Assembly (NCBI RefSeq): GCF_013155335.1
Contig: NZ_JABJQZ010000001.1
Span: 310,001 to 374,000 of the forward strand
Length of the DNA: 64,000 bases
DNA from: Nocardioides sp. zg-1230
Lineage (GTDB): Bacteria > Actinomycetota > Actinomycetes > Propionibacteriales > Nocardioidaceae
Reading direction: 5' to 3'
In this document: in pieces, positions 29,369-38,387 of the stretch
Layout of the letters: each line of letters begins with the position of its first letter
Numbering within the stretch: the first letter of the stretch is position 1
Translations under genes and position numbers: made by a program
The notes under the pieces: generated by a model
The model's database searches: none
Seen by the model: only the letters and a program-made list of their open reading frames with translations
What the model was told of the DNA's origin: nothing

Positions 29369-30526
29369 ATGGAACGGATCATGCCCGGGGTGGTGGGCCG
29401 CGCGGGTCGCTACGTGCTGACGCAGGAGTCGGGGCCGCGCGCCGCCGACCTCGTGCTGGCCGGCGCGCCGCTCCCCCTGACGGGGACGATGCGCATCTAC
29501 ACCTGCGGCATCACACCGTACGACGTGACCCACCTCGGCCACGCCGCCACGTTCGTGTGGACCGACCTGCTCGTCTCACTCGCCCGCAGGCTCGACGTCA
29601 AGACGGTGAGCAGCCGCAACGTCACCGACGTCGACGACGTGCTGACGGCGGCGGCCGCGCGCGCCGCGCAGCACTACGACGAGCTGGCCGCGATGCAGGA
29701 GTTCCAGTTCGACCGCGACATGCGTGGCCTGGCCGTGGCCCGGCCGGACCTGACCCCGAAGGCCCACGCCCACGTCACCCAGGTCGTCCAGCTCACCGAC
29801 GCCCTGCTGCGCACCGACGCGGCCTACGTCGTGGGCGGGCACGTCTTCTTCCGCGCGCCTGCCGACCTCGACCGGCACGGGCTCGACGAGGACCGGGCGG
29901 CCGCGGCCCTCGAGGAGTTCGGGGACCGGGTGGACGACGGACGGGAGGCCGTCTGGGACGTGCCGCTGTGGAAGCCCTCGGGCGACACCGACCCCGCGTG
30001 GCCCAGCCCGTGGGGCTGGGGCCGGCCGGCCTGGCACGTCGAGTGCTCGGCGATGGCCGCCACCGTCTTCGGCGCCTCGGTCGACGTGCTCGCCGGCGGC
30101 GCCGACCTGGCGTTCCCCCACCACGCCTATCAGGCGGCGATCCTCGAGGCGGCCACCGGCACCCGGCCGTTCGCCCGCCGCCAGCTCCACGTCGGCACCG
30201 TGCTCGTCGACGGCGCCAAGATGGCCAAGTCCGCCAACAACCTGGTCCACGTGAGCGACCTGCTGGCTGAGCACGAGGGCTCCGCGGTCCGGCTGATGCT
30301 GCTCAACCGCACGTGGTCGGACCCGTGGGACTACACCGCCCCGGAGCTGACGGCCGCCACCGACCTGCTCGCCCGGCTCCGGGCGGCGGCGGTGCCCCTC
30401 GGCGGTGACGGCTCCGGCGTGGTCGCGGCCCTGCTGGCCGACCTCGACGTGCCTGCCGCCATCGAGGTCGCGCTCCGCGACGGCGGCGAGGCCGCACGCA
30501 CGCTGCTGGCGGTGCTCAAGCTCTGA
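29369..30526 (+). CDS. MshC-type ligase of the cysteinyl-tRNA synthetase family
   Basis: This is a 385-residue class Ia synthetase-like enzyme. YTCGITPYDVTHLGHAATF (residues 44-62) is the MshC form of the HIGH region, with the zinc ligands Cys46, Cys226 (AWHVECSAMA) and His251 (FPHHAYQ); the KMSKS loop reads KMAKSANNL (284-292). MshC joins cysteine to GlcN-inositol in mycothiol synthesis. The protein is shorter than typical MshC (about 410), has a changed KMSKS motif and lacks the usual MshC neighbours, so it may be a paralog rather than the main enzyme. Confidence 0.7.
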   Translation: MERIMPGVVGRAGRYVLTQESGPRAADLVLAGAPLPLTGTMRIYTCGITPYDVTHLGHAATFVWTDLLVSLARRLDVKTVSSRNVTDVDDVLTAAAARAAQHYDELAAMQEFQFDRDMRGLAVARPDLTPKAHAHVTQVVQLTDALLRTDAAYVVGGHVFFRAPADLDRHGLDEDRAAAALEEFGDRVDDGREAVWDVPLWKPSGDTDPAWPSPWGWGRPAWHVECSAMAATVFGASVDVLAGGADLAFPHHAYQAAILEAATGTRPFARRQLHVGTVLVDGAKMAKSANNLVHVSDLLAEHEGSAVRLMLLNRTWSDPWDYTAPELTAATDLLARLRAAAVPLGGDGSGVVAALLADLDVPAAIEVALRDGGEAARTLLAVLKL

Positions 30527-30543
30527 CGTGGAAGGCTGGGCCC

Positions 30544-31218
30544 GTGAGCGACTCGCCCGACCACCGTTGCAGCCCGCCCACCCCGGCCGACTCGGAGCTC
30601 GCCGAGCAACTGGCCGCATGGCTCGAGCAGCTCGGGCTCGCCGACCAGCTCGCCGCGGCCGGGTTGCCGACCTACGAACGCGTCGGTGACGCGGTGCGCT
30701 GGACCGAGCCCGCGACCGGCGAGCCCCTCAGCGCCGAGCGACTGGCCGAGCTCGACCGGCTGCTGCGCTCGCAGGGCGAGGACCCCGCGCACGCCGTTCC
30801 CGTCGCGCTCGTCCGGCTCCGCCGGGAGACCCGGGTGCGGCAGGAGCTCCTCGACGGCGGCTGGCTCGACTACGCCGGCGTGGCGCGGCTGCGCGGCGTC
30901 TCGACCAACGCGGCCCGCTTCGCGGTCCACAAGGCCGCCGAGCGACGTACCCTCCTGGTCGTCGGGCACGAGGGCGCGGTGCTGGTGCCGTCGTTCCAGC
31001 TCGACGAGGACGGCGAGGTGCGCACCGAGCTGCTGACCGTCCTCGAGCCCCTGCTCGTCTCGGTCGACCCCTGGCGAGCCTGGATCTGGCTCACCACGCC
31101 GGCCGCCCTGCTGGGCGGCGCGGTGCCCCACGAGGCCGCGCGCCAGCCCGAGGAGCTCACGCTCGTGCAGCGCGCCGCGGTCGCCCTGGCCGAGCGGTCT
31201 CGCTCGGCGCAGGGCTGA
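30544..31218 (+). CDS. protein with a MbcA/ParS-like C-terminal region
   Basis: This is a 224-residue protein. An N-terminal helical part is followed by WLDYAGVARLRGVSTNAARFAVHKAAE, which looks like a helix-turn-helix. The end, DPWRAWIWLTTPAALLGGAVPHEAARQPEE, resembles the MbcA/ParS/Xre toxin-binding domain (A-x-x-WL-x-x-P-x-x-L-x-G-x-x-P). No RES-type toxin gene is adjacent, so an antitoxin role is not supported by context. GTG 30544 lies 17 bp after the MshC-like gene, likely one transcript. Confidence 0.5.
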   Translation: MSDSPDHRCSPPTPADSELAEQLAAWLEQLGLADQLAAAGLPTYERVGDAVRWTEPATGEPLSAERLAELDRLLRSQGEDPAHAVPVALVRLRRETRVRQELLDGGWLDYAGVARLRGVSTNAARFAVHKAAERRTLLVVGHEGAVLVPSFQLDEDGEVRTELLTVLEPLLVSVDPWRAWIWLTTPAALLGGAVPHEAARQPEELTLVQRAAVALAERSRSAQG

Positions 31219-31244
31219 CCCGGCGGCTGCCCGGAGGCGCTCGG

Positions 31245-34200
31245 TCAGTCGGTCGGCGCCTCGGTGACGACCGCGACGCCCTCGATCCGGACCGGCTTGT
31301 TCTTCGTCACCACGATGCGCAGCTTGCCCTTGCGCGCCTTCGACAGCTCGAACGTGCGGAGCTTGCTGAAGGACCGCTTGCCGGCGAACTTCACCACGCC
31401 CAGCTTGCGCTTGCCGAGGAACACCCGCGCCTTGCCACCGTTCTTCACCGTGCCGATGACGAGCACGATGCGCTCGGTGGCAGGCACCCGGGTGACGAGC
31501 TCGGAGCCCTTGCGACGCGAGGTGATGTAGTCGCCGAACAGGGCCCGCTTGTCCTTCTTGCGGTTCCACGTGCCCTTGCGGGCGAAGGTGCTCTCGTCAC
31601 GCGGCACGGTGAACGTCACCGCGGCCGGGGTCGGGTCGGCGACACCGGCCGCGTTGACCGCGGCGACGGTGACGATGTGCGTGCCGGCGCGGAAGCGGTC
31701 CGTGAGACCGGTGGCGTCGCACGGCACGGACTCGGTGTCGACCGTGCACCTGAACGACGCCGGCGTGACCGACGAGCTGTAGGTGAACGCCTGCTTGCGC
31801 TCGAGCACGATCGAGTCGTTCGCGGGCCCGGAGGTGATCGTGGTCTCGGGCGCGGGCGTCGCCTTCAGCACGAACGAGGCGTCGTTGACGGCGAAGAAGT
31901 AGTTGCCGAGCGCCTCGATCTTGATGCGTACGTCGCTCGCGTCGACGTTGGGCATCGCCAGGGTCTCCGAGCCGTCGTTGGGCGTGCTCGCCGCGAGCAC
32001 CGTGCCGAAGGTCGCGCCGCCGTCGGTGGACAGCGAGATCTTGACGTTCTCGGCCAGGCGTCGCGTGCCGTTCTCGGCCCAGGTGACCGGGACGGACGAG
32101 CCACCGGCCACGGTCGCACCCTCGGTGGTCTGCGAGGTGACCAGGAACGGTCCGGCGGTCCTGTCGACCGTGAGGGCGACGTCGTCGTAGGCCACACCGC
32201 CACCGTTGGGGAACAGGTCCCGCGAGGTCACGCGGAAGCGCAGCACGCGGTCGTCACCGCCGCCGAAGCTGCCGAGGTAGTCGGCGGTCGGCAGGAACTC
32301 GGAGTAGCAGTCGAGCAGCTCGTCGGGCAGCTGCTCGTCGTCCGGCAGCGGGGTGCCGTCCTCCGCGACGGCCGGCGGGCAGACACCTGCTTTCGCGTTG
32401 GTGTTGCCGTCGAGCACCTGCGTCATGTCGGGGAAGACCCTGGTGGGGTTGCCGTCGGCGAGGTTGATGCCCGGCGAGGGCGACGTCAGGGAGTCCGCAG
32501 TGCTGACGACCGCGTCGTCGCCGAAGACCCGGAAGAGCGGTCCGTAGCGCTTGGTGTTGTCGGACAGGCGCGTGCCGGACCCGACGTTGGTCTGCTCCCA
32601 GAGGTGGACGAGCGCGTCGCCGTCGGCGTCGGTGGCCGACGCAGCGGTGAGCGCGAACGGCGTCTGGATCGGGATCGTCTTCGGGTCCGGGGCATCCACC
32701 ACCGGAGCCCTGTTGTCGGTGATCTCCTCGGTCCTGGGCAGGTCGATGCCGTTGGTGCTGGCCGGGCCGCCGCGCTCGGTCTCGCCGACGAAGCCGGTCA
32801 CGTCACCGGACCCGACGACTCCGAGGGAGGGGAGGTCGACGTCGTCGGCCCCACCCACGGTGAAGGCGACCGGCTCCTCGTTGAAGATCACCTGGAAGCC
32901 GACGTCGGTGATGGGCGAGACGACGGGGTTGCCGTCGTCGTCGGAGTTGAAGACCTCGTCGAAGCCCCACTGGGCGATCGAGACGTCGCGTCCGGTGATC
33001 GACTCGACCGCGGCCTCGACCCCGGCGTTGGTGTAGTCGACGCCACGGGTGAGGGTGGCGGTGTCGCCCTCGTAGCTCAGGGTGATGGTCTCGCCGTCGG
33101 TGTCGAAGTCGCGCAGCGAGACGGTCTGCACCTCGATGACGTTGTAGGGGGTGGCCTGGACGGCCTCCACCTCGTCGATGGTGAGGAAGGAGAAGTAGGG
33201 GTCGGTGTGCGGCTGCAGGTCGTCGCTGCCGCAGATGCCGGCGTAGGCCATCACCGAGGAGCCCGAGCCGGGCTCGACCGAGGCCTCGGAGATGTTGTCG
33301 GCGCAGTTGCCGTCGGCTCCGTTGAAGGTGTGGTTGCCGCCGAACTGGTGGCCGATCTCGTGGGCGACGTAGTCGATGGCGAAGAAGTCGCCGGTGGGGA
33401 TGGGCAGGCCGGTGCAGCCGCCGCCCTTGTAGGCACCACCCACGACGCCGAGGTAGGCCACGCCGCCGCCGTTCTTGCCCAGCGCGATGTGGCCGACGTC
33501 GTAGCTCGAGGCACCGATCAGCTGACCGAGGACGGTGCGGTTCTGGGAGAGCGTCAGGATGCTGCAGAAGTCGAGGTCGCCGGGGAGGCCTCCGCCCGCC
33601 ACGTCGAAGCACGGAGCTTCGCCGCAGGGGCCGTCGGCGCCGGTGGCGTCCGCTTGGGTGTCGAGGTTGAGCTTGTCGGTGTCGTTGACCAGCCGCAGCT
33701 CCGTGCCGAGGTCGTCGTTGTAGATCTGGTTGACGCGGTTGATCAGGGTGACCTTCTCGGCCAGCACGTTGTCGGTGCCGAAGTAGGCGGCATAGGACGG
33801 GTCGCTGGTCAGGGCGAGGCGGTAGAAGTGGCGCCGGACGGGCTGACCCGCCTCCGGGTCGCGCTCCGCAGCCTGCGCCTGCGCGACGGTGTCGCGCAGC
33901 GCCTTGACCTCACCCTCCTGGCGCCGCTTCTCCGGTGCGGGGAGGTCGGAGGAGCGGTAGCTCAGGTGCGCGGTGGTGCCGCGGCGGTTGTAGGCCGGGT
34001 CGACGTACCAGTCGGCCTGGGCACCCGGCTCGCGGACGAAGGCGTGGAAGCCCATGGGGGTGATGTCGAGCGCGATCGAGACCCGCGGGTCGTCGACGCC
34101 GCGACCCGACCAGGTGGCGATCTCCGGGTGCGCGGCGGCCAGCTCGGACTCCATGGTCTGCGTCCGCGTGACGCGGAAGGCCTGCAGGCTGCCGTCCGGT

Positions 34201-34451
34201 GCGGGCACCTCCACGACGGCGGAGGCGCCGGCCTGCGGGAGCTCGCCGCGCAGGGCAGCCAGGTCGACGCGGGAGGCGGCGTACTCCCTGGGCTCGACGC
34301 GGACCTTCGCGCCGGACGGCTCGAAGCCGCGGAGCGGTGCGAAGGCGCGGTCGTCGGGCGCGGCCGCGACCGGAGCCATCGAGCTGAGCACCCCCGCTCC
34401 CATGACCAGGGCCAGACCTGCGGCAAGACTGCGGGGGCGAGGAAACGACAC
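31245..34451 (-). CDS. secreted reprolysin-like zinc metalloprotease
   Basis: This 1068-residue protein has a signal peptide (about 30 residues, ending APVAAA), a long propeptide-like region, and a metzincin domain with HEIGHQFGGNH (364-374) and a Met-turn in SSVMAYAG shortly after. This is the reprolysin (M12B-like) type. The remaining 600 residues hold beta-rich Ig-like and Calx-type modules and a Lys/Arg-rich C terminus, probably for surface or substrate binding. The start is GTG 34451 with AAGGAG 5 nt upstream. It is expected to degrade extracellular proteins. Confidence 0.9.
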   Translation of the reverse strand: MSFPRPRSLAAGLALVMGAGVLSSMAPVAAAPDDRAFAPLRGFEPSGAKVRVEPREYAASRVDLAALRGELPQAGASAVVEVPAPDGSLQAFRVTRTQTMESELAAAHPEIATWSGRGVDDPRVSIALDITPMGFHAFVREPGAQADWYVDPAYNRRGTTAHLSYRSSDLPAPEKRRQEGEVKALRDTVAQAQAAERDPEAGQPVRRHFYRLALTSDPSYAAYFGTDNVLAEKVTLINRVNQIYNDDLGTELRLVNDTDKLNLDTQADATGADGPCGEAPCFDVAGGGLPGDLDFCSILTLSQNRTVLGQLIGASSYDVGHIALGKNGGGVAYLGVVGGAYKGGGCTGLPIPTGDFFAIDYVAHEIGHQFGGNHTFNGADGNCADNISEASVEPGSGSSVMAYAGICGSDDLQPHTDPYFSFLTIDEVEAVQATPYNVIEVQTVSLRDFDTDGETITLSYEGDTATLTRGVDYTNAGVEAAVESITGRDVSIAQWGFDEVFNSDDDGNPVVSPITDVGFQVIFNEEPVAFTVGGADDVDLPSLGVVGSGDVTGFVGETERGGPASTNGIDLPRTEEITDNRAPVVDAPDPKTIPIQTPFALTAASATDADGDALVHLWEQTNVGSGTRLSDNTKRYGPLFRVFGDDAVVSTADSLTSPSPGINLADGNPTRVFPDMTQVLDGNTNAKAGVCPPAVAEDGTPLPDDEQLPDELLDCYSEFLPTADYLGSFGGGDDRVLRFRVTSRDLFPNGGGVAYDDVALTVDRTAGPFLVTSQTTEGATVAGGSSVPVTWAENGTRRLAENVKISLSTDGGATFGTVLAASTPNDGSETLAMPNVDASDVRIKIEALGNYFFAVNDASFVLKATPAPETTITSGPANDSIVLERKQAFTYSSSVTPASFRCTVDTESVPCDATGLTDRFRAGTHIVTVAAVNAAGVADPTPAAVTFTVPRDESTFARKGTWNRKKDKRALFGDYITSRRKGSELVTRVPATERIVLVIGTVKNGGKARVFLGKRKLGVVKFAGKRSFSKLRTFELSKARKGKLRIVVTKNKPVRIEGVAVVTEAPTD

Positions 34452-34478
34452 ACGAGCTCCTTCGAAGACGGAACTCGC

Positions 34479-34521
34479 AGCCTAGGTAGGCCCACCGACA
34501 CGGCGCCATACCACTTTGGTA
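34479..34521 (-). promoter_or_regulatory. protease promoter region with palindromic site
   Basis: TAGGCT (34484-34479) is a good -10 box; the expected -35 region is poor. Just upstream lies TACCA-AAG-TGGTA (34521-34509), a perfect inverted repeat positioned as an activator site. The regulator is unknown. Confidence 0.5.
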
Positions 34522-34532
34522 GCGGTTGGGGG

Positions 34533-35897
34533 TCAGTCCACGGCCGGGTCGGCGACCGGTTCCGGCCGCAACGTCGGGGCCAGCACGACGAGCCCCAGGA
34601 GCGGGAGCACGGCGAGGACGAGCAGCGCGACGGGCATGCCCAGTGGCCCGCTGATCCCGGCCACGATGGCCGAGCCGACGCTGCCGCCGATGAGGAAGAG
34701 CAGCGTCGAGACACCCATCGCCACACCGCGTACGTCGTCGTGCACCGCGTCGCCGACGACCGCGCTGAGGGCCGGCTGGCCGAGGCCGAAGGCGAAGGTC
34801 ACCAGGATGATGCCGACCACCAGGACGGTCGCGCTCGACCAGAGGGCGCCGACGGTGGCGACGAGCAGAGCGGCGGACGCGACGAGGCCGGCGACCGCCA
34901 GGGACCGCCCCGGGCCGAGGCGGGTGAGCATCGGCCCGGCGACCTGCGGCACCAGCAGGGCCACGGCCGCGCTCGGCACCATCGCCAGGCCCACCTGCCA
35001 CGCCTGCCAGCCCTCGGCCAGCAGCACCGCCGGCAGCGCGATGAGCATCGCGAACCACGCCGCCGGCACGGCCGACGCGGCGACGGCGCTGCGCACGACG
35101 GTGGCGTTGCGGATGACCTCGACGGGCAGGAAGCCGTCGGGGCGACGGCGTACGTTCGCGCGCACCGCCGGGACGCCGAGCACGAGCAGGGTCGCGCCGA
35201 TCGCGGCGACCAGCAGCCCCGCCGACGGGGACTGCACGAGCAGCACCATGCCCGCAGCGGTGAGGGCGACCACGATCGCGCCGACGACGTCGAGGCGGGC
35301 GCCGCTGCCGCCGGTGGGCAGGGCACGCCACAGCAGGGGTACGACGAGGGCGCCGAGGATGGGCAGCGCCATCACGGCGCGCCACCCCCACGCCGCCTCG
35401 ACCAGGCCGCCGATCAGCGGACCCAGGCAGCTCACCGCGGCGGCGACGCCGGCGAGGCGGCCGAACGCGAGGCCACGGACCTCGCCGGAGTACTTGGCGG
35501 ACAGGATGGTGACGCCGAGCGTCGGCACGGCGGCGGCACCCGCGCCCTGCACCATGCGCGCGCCGAGCAGCACCTCGAACGTCGGCGCGAGGGCAGCCAC
35601 CAGGGCCCCGACCGACATCAGCACGAGGCCCGCGAGCAGCGGTGCGCGGACACCGACCAGGTCGGAGATCCGCCCGTAGAGCGCCGTGGTCACGGCCAGC
35701 ATGAGGACGTAGAGGCTGATCGCCCACGCGGCGATGCCGGCGCTCACCCCGAGGTCCTCACCGAGCAGGGCCAGCGCGACGGCGGCGCTCGAGGAGCCCA
35801 TGCCCGCCAGGCCGAACAGCAGCCCGAGCAGCATCGAGACCCGTCGCGAGTCGTCCGGGGCGTCGGTGCGGCCGGTGGCCGGGCTCGGTGTGGTCAT
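34533..35897 (-). CDS. MFS transporter, DHA-type efflux pump
   Basis: This 454-residue membrane protein has 12-14 helices. LYGRISDLVGVRAPLL is motif A after helix 2 and GARMVQGAGAAAVPTLGV is the motif C region of drug antiporters. The ATG at 35897 is taken; the open frame upstream overlaps the divergent DUF1707 gene and is not credible. It is expected to expel small molecules with proton exchange. No local regulator is evident. It lies downstream of nothing and ends 81 bp before the protease start. Confidence 0.85.
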   Translation of the reverse strand: MTTPSPATGRTDAPDDSRRVSMLLGLLFGLAGMGSSSAAVALALLGEDLGVSAGIAAWAISLYVLMLAVTTALYGRISDLVGVRAPLLAGLVLMSVGALVAALAPTFEVLLGARMVQGAGAAAVPTLGVTILSAKYSGEVRGLAFGRLAGVAAAVSCLGPLIGGLVEAAWGWRAVMALPILGALVVPLLWRALPTGGSGARLDVVGAIVVALTAAGMVLLVQSPSAGLLVAAIGATLLVLGVPAVRANVRRRPDGFLPVEVIRNATVVRSAVAASAVPAAWFAMLIALPAVLLAEGWQAWQVGLAMVPSAAVALLVPQVAGPMLTRLGPGRSLAVAGLVASAALLVATVGALWSSATVLVVGIILVTFAFGLGQPALSAVVGDAVHDDVRGVAMGVSTLLFLIGGSVGSAIVAGISGPLGMPVALLVLAVLPLLGLVVLAPTLRPEPVADPAVD

Positions 35898-35980
35898 CGA
35901 CGTGGGACAACACCGGGCGCCCCTGCCACATTCCCCCCACAGATGCGCCGAAGACGGCCGCACGGCCCCCGACGGCGCCG

Positions 35981-35986
35981 TACCCT
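35981..35986 (+). promoter_or_regulatory. -10 box TACCCT, probably leaderless
   Basis: TACCCT ends 7 nt before the ATG at 35994 of the DUF1707 gene. Confidence 0.5.
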
Positions 35987-35993
35987 GACGCCC

Positions 35994-36500
35994 ATGACCA
36001 TGCCGTACGACGCCTCGACGGGACCGGTCGACCCCGGACCGACCGAGGCCTACCTGCGGTGGCGGCACCTCCAGGAGCAGGCCGACGCCGAGCGCGACGC
36101 GCTGCTCGTCTCCGACGCGGAGCGCGACCAGGTCTGTCGGCGTCTGGCCGCGGCCTTCAGCGAGGGTCGGATCACCTCCCCCGAGCTCGACGAGCGCACC
36201 TCGCGTGCCCTCGCGGCACGCACCTACGGCGACCTCGAGGACGTGATGGTCGGCCTGGAGCCGCCCGCCGCGACGACGTACCACCCGGTGGCACCCGCCG
36301 CCGGCCTGCCTGCGCGCAGCGTGCTCCCGCGGCTCGTGTTCTGGGTCGTCGGGCTGTTCACCTCGCCCTTCCTCCTCGGTGGCGGGGCGATGGTCCTCTT
36401 CAGCGACGAGCTCAGCACGACGATCTTCGGGCTGGTCATGCTGACGCTGTTCCTGCCGGGTCTCATCGCCCTCTACCGGTGGGCCCACCCGCGCACCTGA
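35994..36500 (+). CDS. DUF1707 (SHOCT-like) membrane protein
   Basis: This is a 168-residue protein. Residues 38-90 are the DUF1707 domain (VSDAERDQVCRRLAAAFSEG, then ELDERTSRALAARTYGDLE), a helical module common in actinobacteria. Two hydrophobic helices follow (about 108-130 and 137-158), so the domain faces the cytoplasm from a small membrane anchor. ATG 35994 is supported by TACCCT 7 nt upstream. The role of the family is unknown; some members are cell-wall stress linked. Confidence 0.85.
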   Translation: MTMPYDASTGPVDPGPTEAYLRWRHLQEQADAERDALLVSDAERDQVCRRLAAAFSEGRITSPELDERTSRALAARTYGDLEDVMVGLEPPAATTYHPVAPAAGLPARSVLPRLVFWVVGLFTSPFLLGGGAMVLFSDELSTTIFGLVMLTLFLPGLIALYRWAHPRT

Positions 36501-36512
36501 CCGATCGGTCAG
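36497..36512. promoter_or_regulatory. perfect 16-bp palindrome, candidate TetR operator
   Basis: CTGACCGATCGGTCAG is a perfect palindrome that begins at the DUF1707 stop and covers the -35 region of the acyl-CoA dehydrogenase promoter. TetR-family regulators of fatty-acid genes bind sites of this form. The regulator is not in the window. Confidence 0.6.
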
Positions 36513-36529
36513 TTCGTCGGCGTCGCGGG

Positions 36530-36535
36530 TAGCCT
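36530..36535 (+). promoter_or_regulatory. -10 box TAGCCT of the acyl-CoA dehydrogenase gene
   Basis: TAGCCT ends 7 nt before the ATG at 36543, again suggesting a leaderless mRNA. The palindrome 36497-36512 covers its -35 position. Confidence 0.6.
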
Positions 36536-36542
36536 GCGACCC

Positions 36543-37718
36543 ATGACAGCCCGCCGCCAGCTGCCCACCGACGAGGCCCGCGACCTGCTCGCCCTCACCC
36601 GTGAGATCTGCACCAAGGAGCTCGCGCCGCGGTCGGCGGAGGCGGAGGCCACGGAGACCTTCCCGCGCGACGTCTTCCGCATGCTCGGTCAGGCCGGCCT
36701 GCTCTCACTGCCCTACCCGGAGGAGCACGGCGGCGGCGACCAGCCCTACGAGGTCTACCTCCAAGTGCTCGAGGAGATCGGCGCCGTGTGGTCCTCCGTC
36801 GGCGTCGGGGTGTCCGTGCACGCGCTGTCCTGCTTCGGGCTCGCCTACTTCGGCACCGACGAGCAGCGCGCCGAGTGGCTGCCCGACATGCTCGGCGGCG
36901 ACCTGCTCGGCGCCTACTGCCTCTCCGAGCCGCACGCCGGCTCCGACCCCGCCGCGATGCGTACGACCGCGAAGCGCGACGGCGACTCCTACGTCCTCAA
37001 CGGCGCCAAGGCCTGGACGACCCACGGCGGCCACGCCGACTTCTACAAGGTGATGGCCCGCACGTCCGACGACGCTGGTGCTTCTCGAGGGGCGGGCATC
37101 TCCTGCTTCCTCGTGCCGGCCGACACCGAGGGCCTCACCGCCGACCCGCCGGAGCGCAAGATGGGCCTCACCGGCTCCACCACCGCGACCATGCGCTTCG
37201 ACAGCGTCCGGGTGCCGGTCGAGCGCCGCCTCGGCGCCGAGGGCGAGGGCCTGCGCATCGCGCTCGCCGGACTCGACTCCGGCCGCCTCGGCATCGCCGC
37301 CGTCGCCGTCGGCCTCGCCCAGGGCGCCCTCGACGCCGCGGTGGCGTACGCCCGCGAGCGCGAGACCTTCGGCACCCGGATCATCGACCACCAGGGCCTG
37401 GCCTTCGTGCTCGCCGACATGGAGGCCGCCATCGTCTCGGCCCGCGCGACGATGCTGCACGCCGCACGCCTGCGCGACGCCGGGCTGCCCTTCTCCCGCG
37501 AGGCGTCGGTCGCCAAGCTCGTCGCCACCGACAACGCCATGAAGGTCACCACCGACGCGGTCCAGGTCCTCGGTGGCTACGGCTACACCCGCGACTTCCC
37601 CGTCGAGCGCTACATGCGCGAGGCCAAGGTGATGCAGATCTTCGAGGGCACCAACCAGATCCAGCGCATGGTCATCTCCCGCTCGCTCGCCAAGGACAAC
37701 TCCGGCGCCATCGGGTAA
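36543..37718 (+). CDS. acyl-CoA dehydrogenase
   Basis: This 391-residue flavoenzyme introduces the 2,3 double bond into an acyl-CoA. AYCLSEPHAGSDPAAM (around residue 125) and KAWTTHGGHAD bind FAD and substrate. The C-terminal VQVLGGYGYTRDFPVERYMREAKVMQIFEGTNQIQ carries the catalytic Glu position (Glu in YEG-like FEGT) and the FAD-binding end. The substrate length is not predictable. The gene stands alone downstream of a TetR-like operator, as is common for fatty-acid-regulated genes. Confidence 0.95.
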   Translation: MTARRQLPTDEARDLLALTREICTKELAPRSAEAEATETFPRDVFRMLGQAGLLSLPYPEEHGGGDQPYEVYLQVLEEIGAVWSSVGVGVSVHALSCFGLAYFGTDEQRAEWLPDMLGGDLLGAYCLSEPHAGSDPAAMRTTAKRDGDSYVLNGAKAWTTHGGHADFYKVMARTSDDAGASRGAGISCFLVPADTEGLTADPPERKMGLTGSTTATMRFDSVRVPVERRLGAEGEGLRIALAGLDSGRLGIAAVAVGLAQGALDAAVAYARERETFGTRIIDHQGLAFVLADMEAAIVSARATMLHAARLRDAGLPFSREASVAKLVATDNAMKVTTDAVQVLGGYGYTRDFPVERYMREAKVMQIFEGTNQIQRMVISRSLAKDNSGAIG

Positions 37719-37775
37719 GCCGCTTCACCCCTCGGTGTGTTGTCCGCCCACGGGGTGCGAGCAACCGTGAGGAGC

Positions 37776-38300
37776 ATGTCCAAGCGCATCGCATTCCTGA
37801 CCGCATCCGAAGGCATCGAGGAGGTCGAGCTCACCCAGCCGTGGCAGGCCGCCGTCGACGCCGGCCACACCGCCGAGCTCCTCTCCACCGACGAGGGCGA
37901 GGTGCAGCTCTTCCAGCACCTCGACAAGTCCAGCACCCAGCGCGTCGACCGCCGGGTGTCCGACGTGGCCGTCGCCGACTACGACGCCCTCGTCCTGCCT
38001 GGTGGCGTCGCCAACCCCGACGCGCTCCGCATGGACCAGGAGGCTGTCGCCTTCATCCGCGACTTCGTCGACTCCGGCAAGCCCGTCGCCGCCATCTGCC
38101 ACGCCCCCTGGACCCTCGTCGAGGCCGACCGCGTCACGGGCAAGCGCCTCGCGAGCTGGCCGAGCCTGCAGACCGACATCCGCAACGGCGGGGGCGAGTG
38201 GGTCGACGAGGAGGTCGTCGTCGACGGCAACCTGATCACCAGCCGCAACCCCGACGACATCCCCGCCTTCAACAAGGCGCTGCTCGACGCGCTGGGCTGA
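37776..38300 (+). CDS. DJ-1/PfpI family glutamine amidotransferase-like protein
   Basis: This 174-residue protein starts KRIAFLTASEGIEEVELTQPW, with the conserved Glu of the active site, and contains the nucleophile elbow VAAICHAPWTLVEA with Cys near residue 107. PfpI-type proteins are reported as deglycases, stress-response hydrolases or peptidases. ATG 37776 follows GAGGAG. It reads in the same direction as the acyl-CoA dehydrogenase, 57 bp downstream. Confidence 0.9.
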   Translation: MSKRIAFLTASEGIEEVELTQPWQAAVDAGHTAELLSTDEGEVQLFQHLDKSSTQRVDRRVSDVAVADYDALVLPGGVANPDALRMDQEAVAFIRDFVDSGKPVAAICHAPWTLVEADRVTGKRLASWPSLQTDIRNGGGEWVDEEVVVDGNLITSRNPDDIPAFNKALLDALG

Positions 38301-38353
38301 CCAAGGACCGACACGAGGTGTGGCGGGCGTCACGCCGATGGTGCACAGTGGTG

Positions 38354-38367
38354 TGGAAGCGCTCTCA
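38354..38367. promoter_or_regulatory. LacI-type (CelR-like) operator
   Basis: TGGAAGCGCTCTCA resembles the palindrome TGGGAGCGCTCCCA bound by CelR-type LacI regulators; 10 of 14 positions are symmetric and the central AGCGCT is intact. It lies 20 bp before the beta-helix gene. Confidence 0.6.
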
Positions 38368-38387
38368 CACCCCCGGAAGGTTGCCCC

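Noticed and set aside
31677..36500. A 1607-codon plus-strand open frame across the protease and MFS genes
   Set aside because: Only its last 168 codons (DUF1707 protein) show a family match; the rest is the antisense of two well-supported minus-strand genes.
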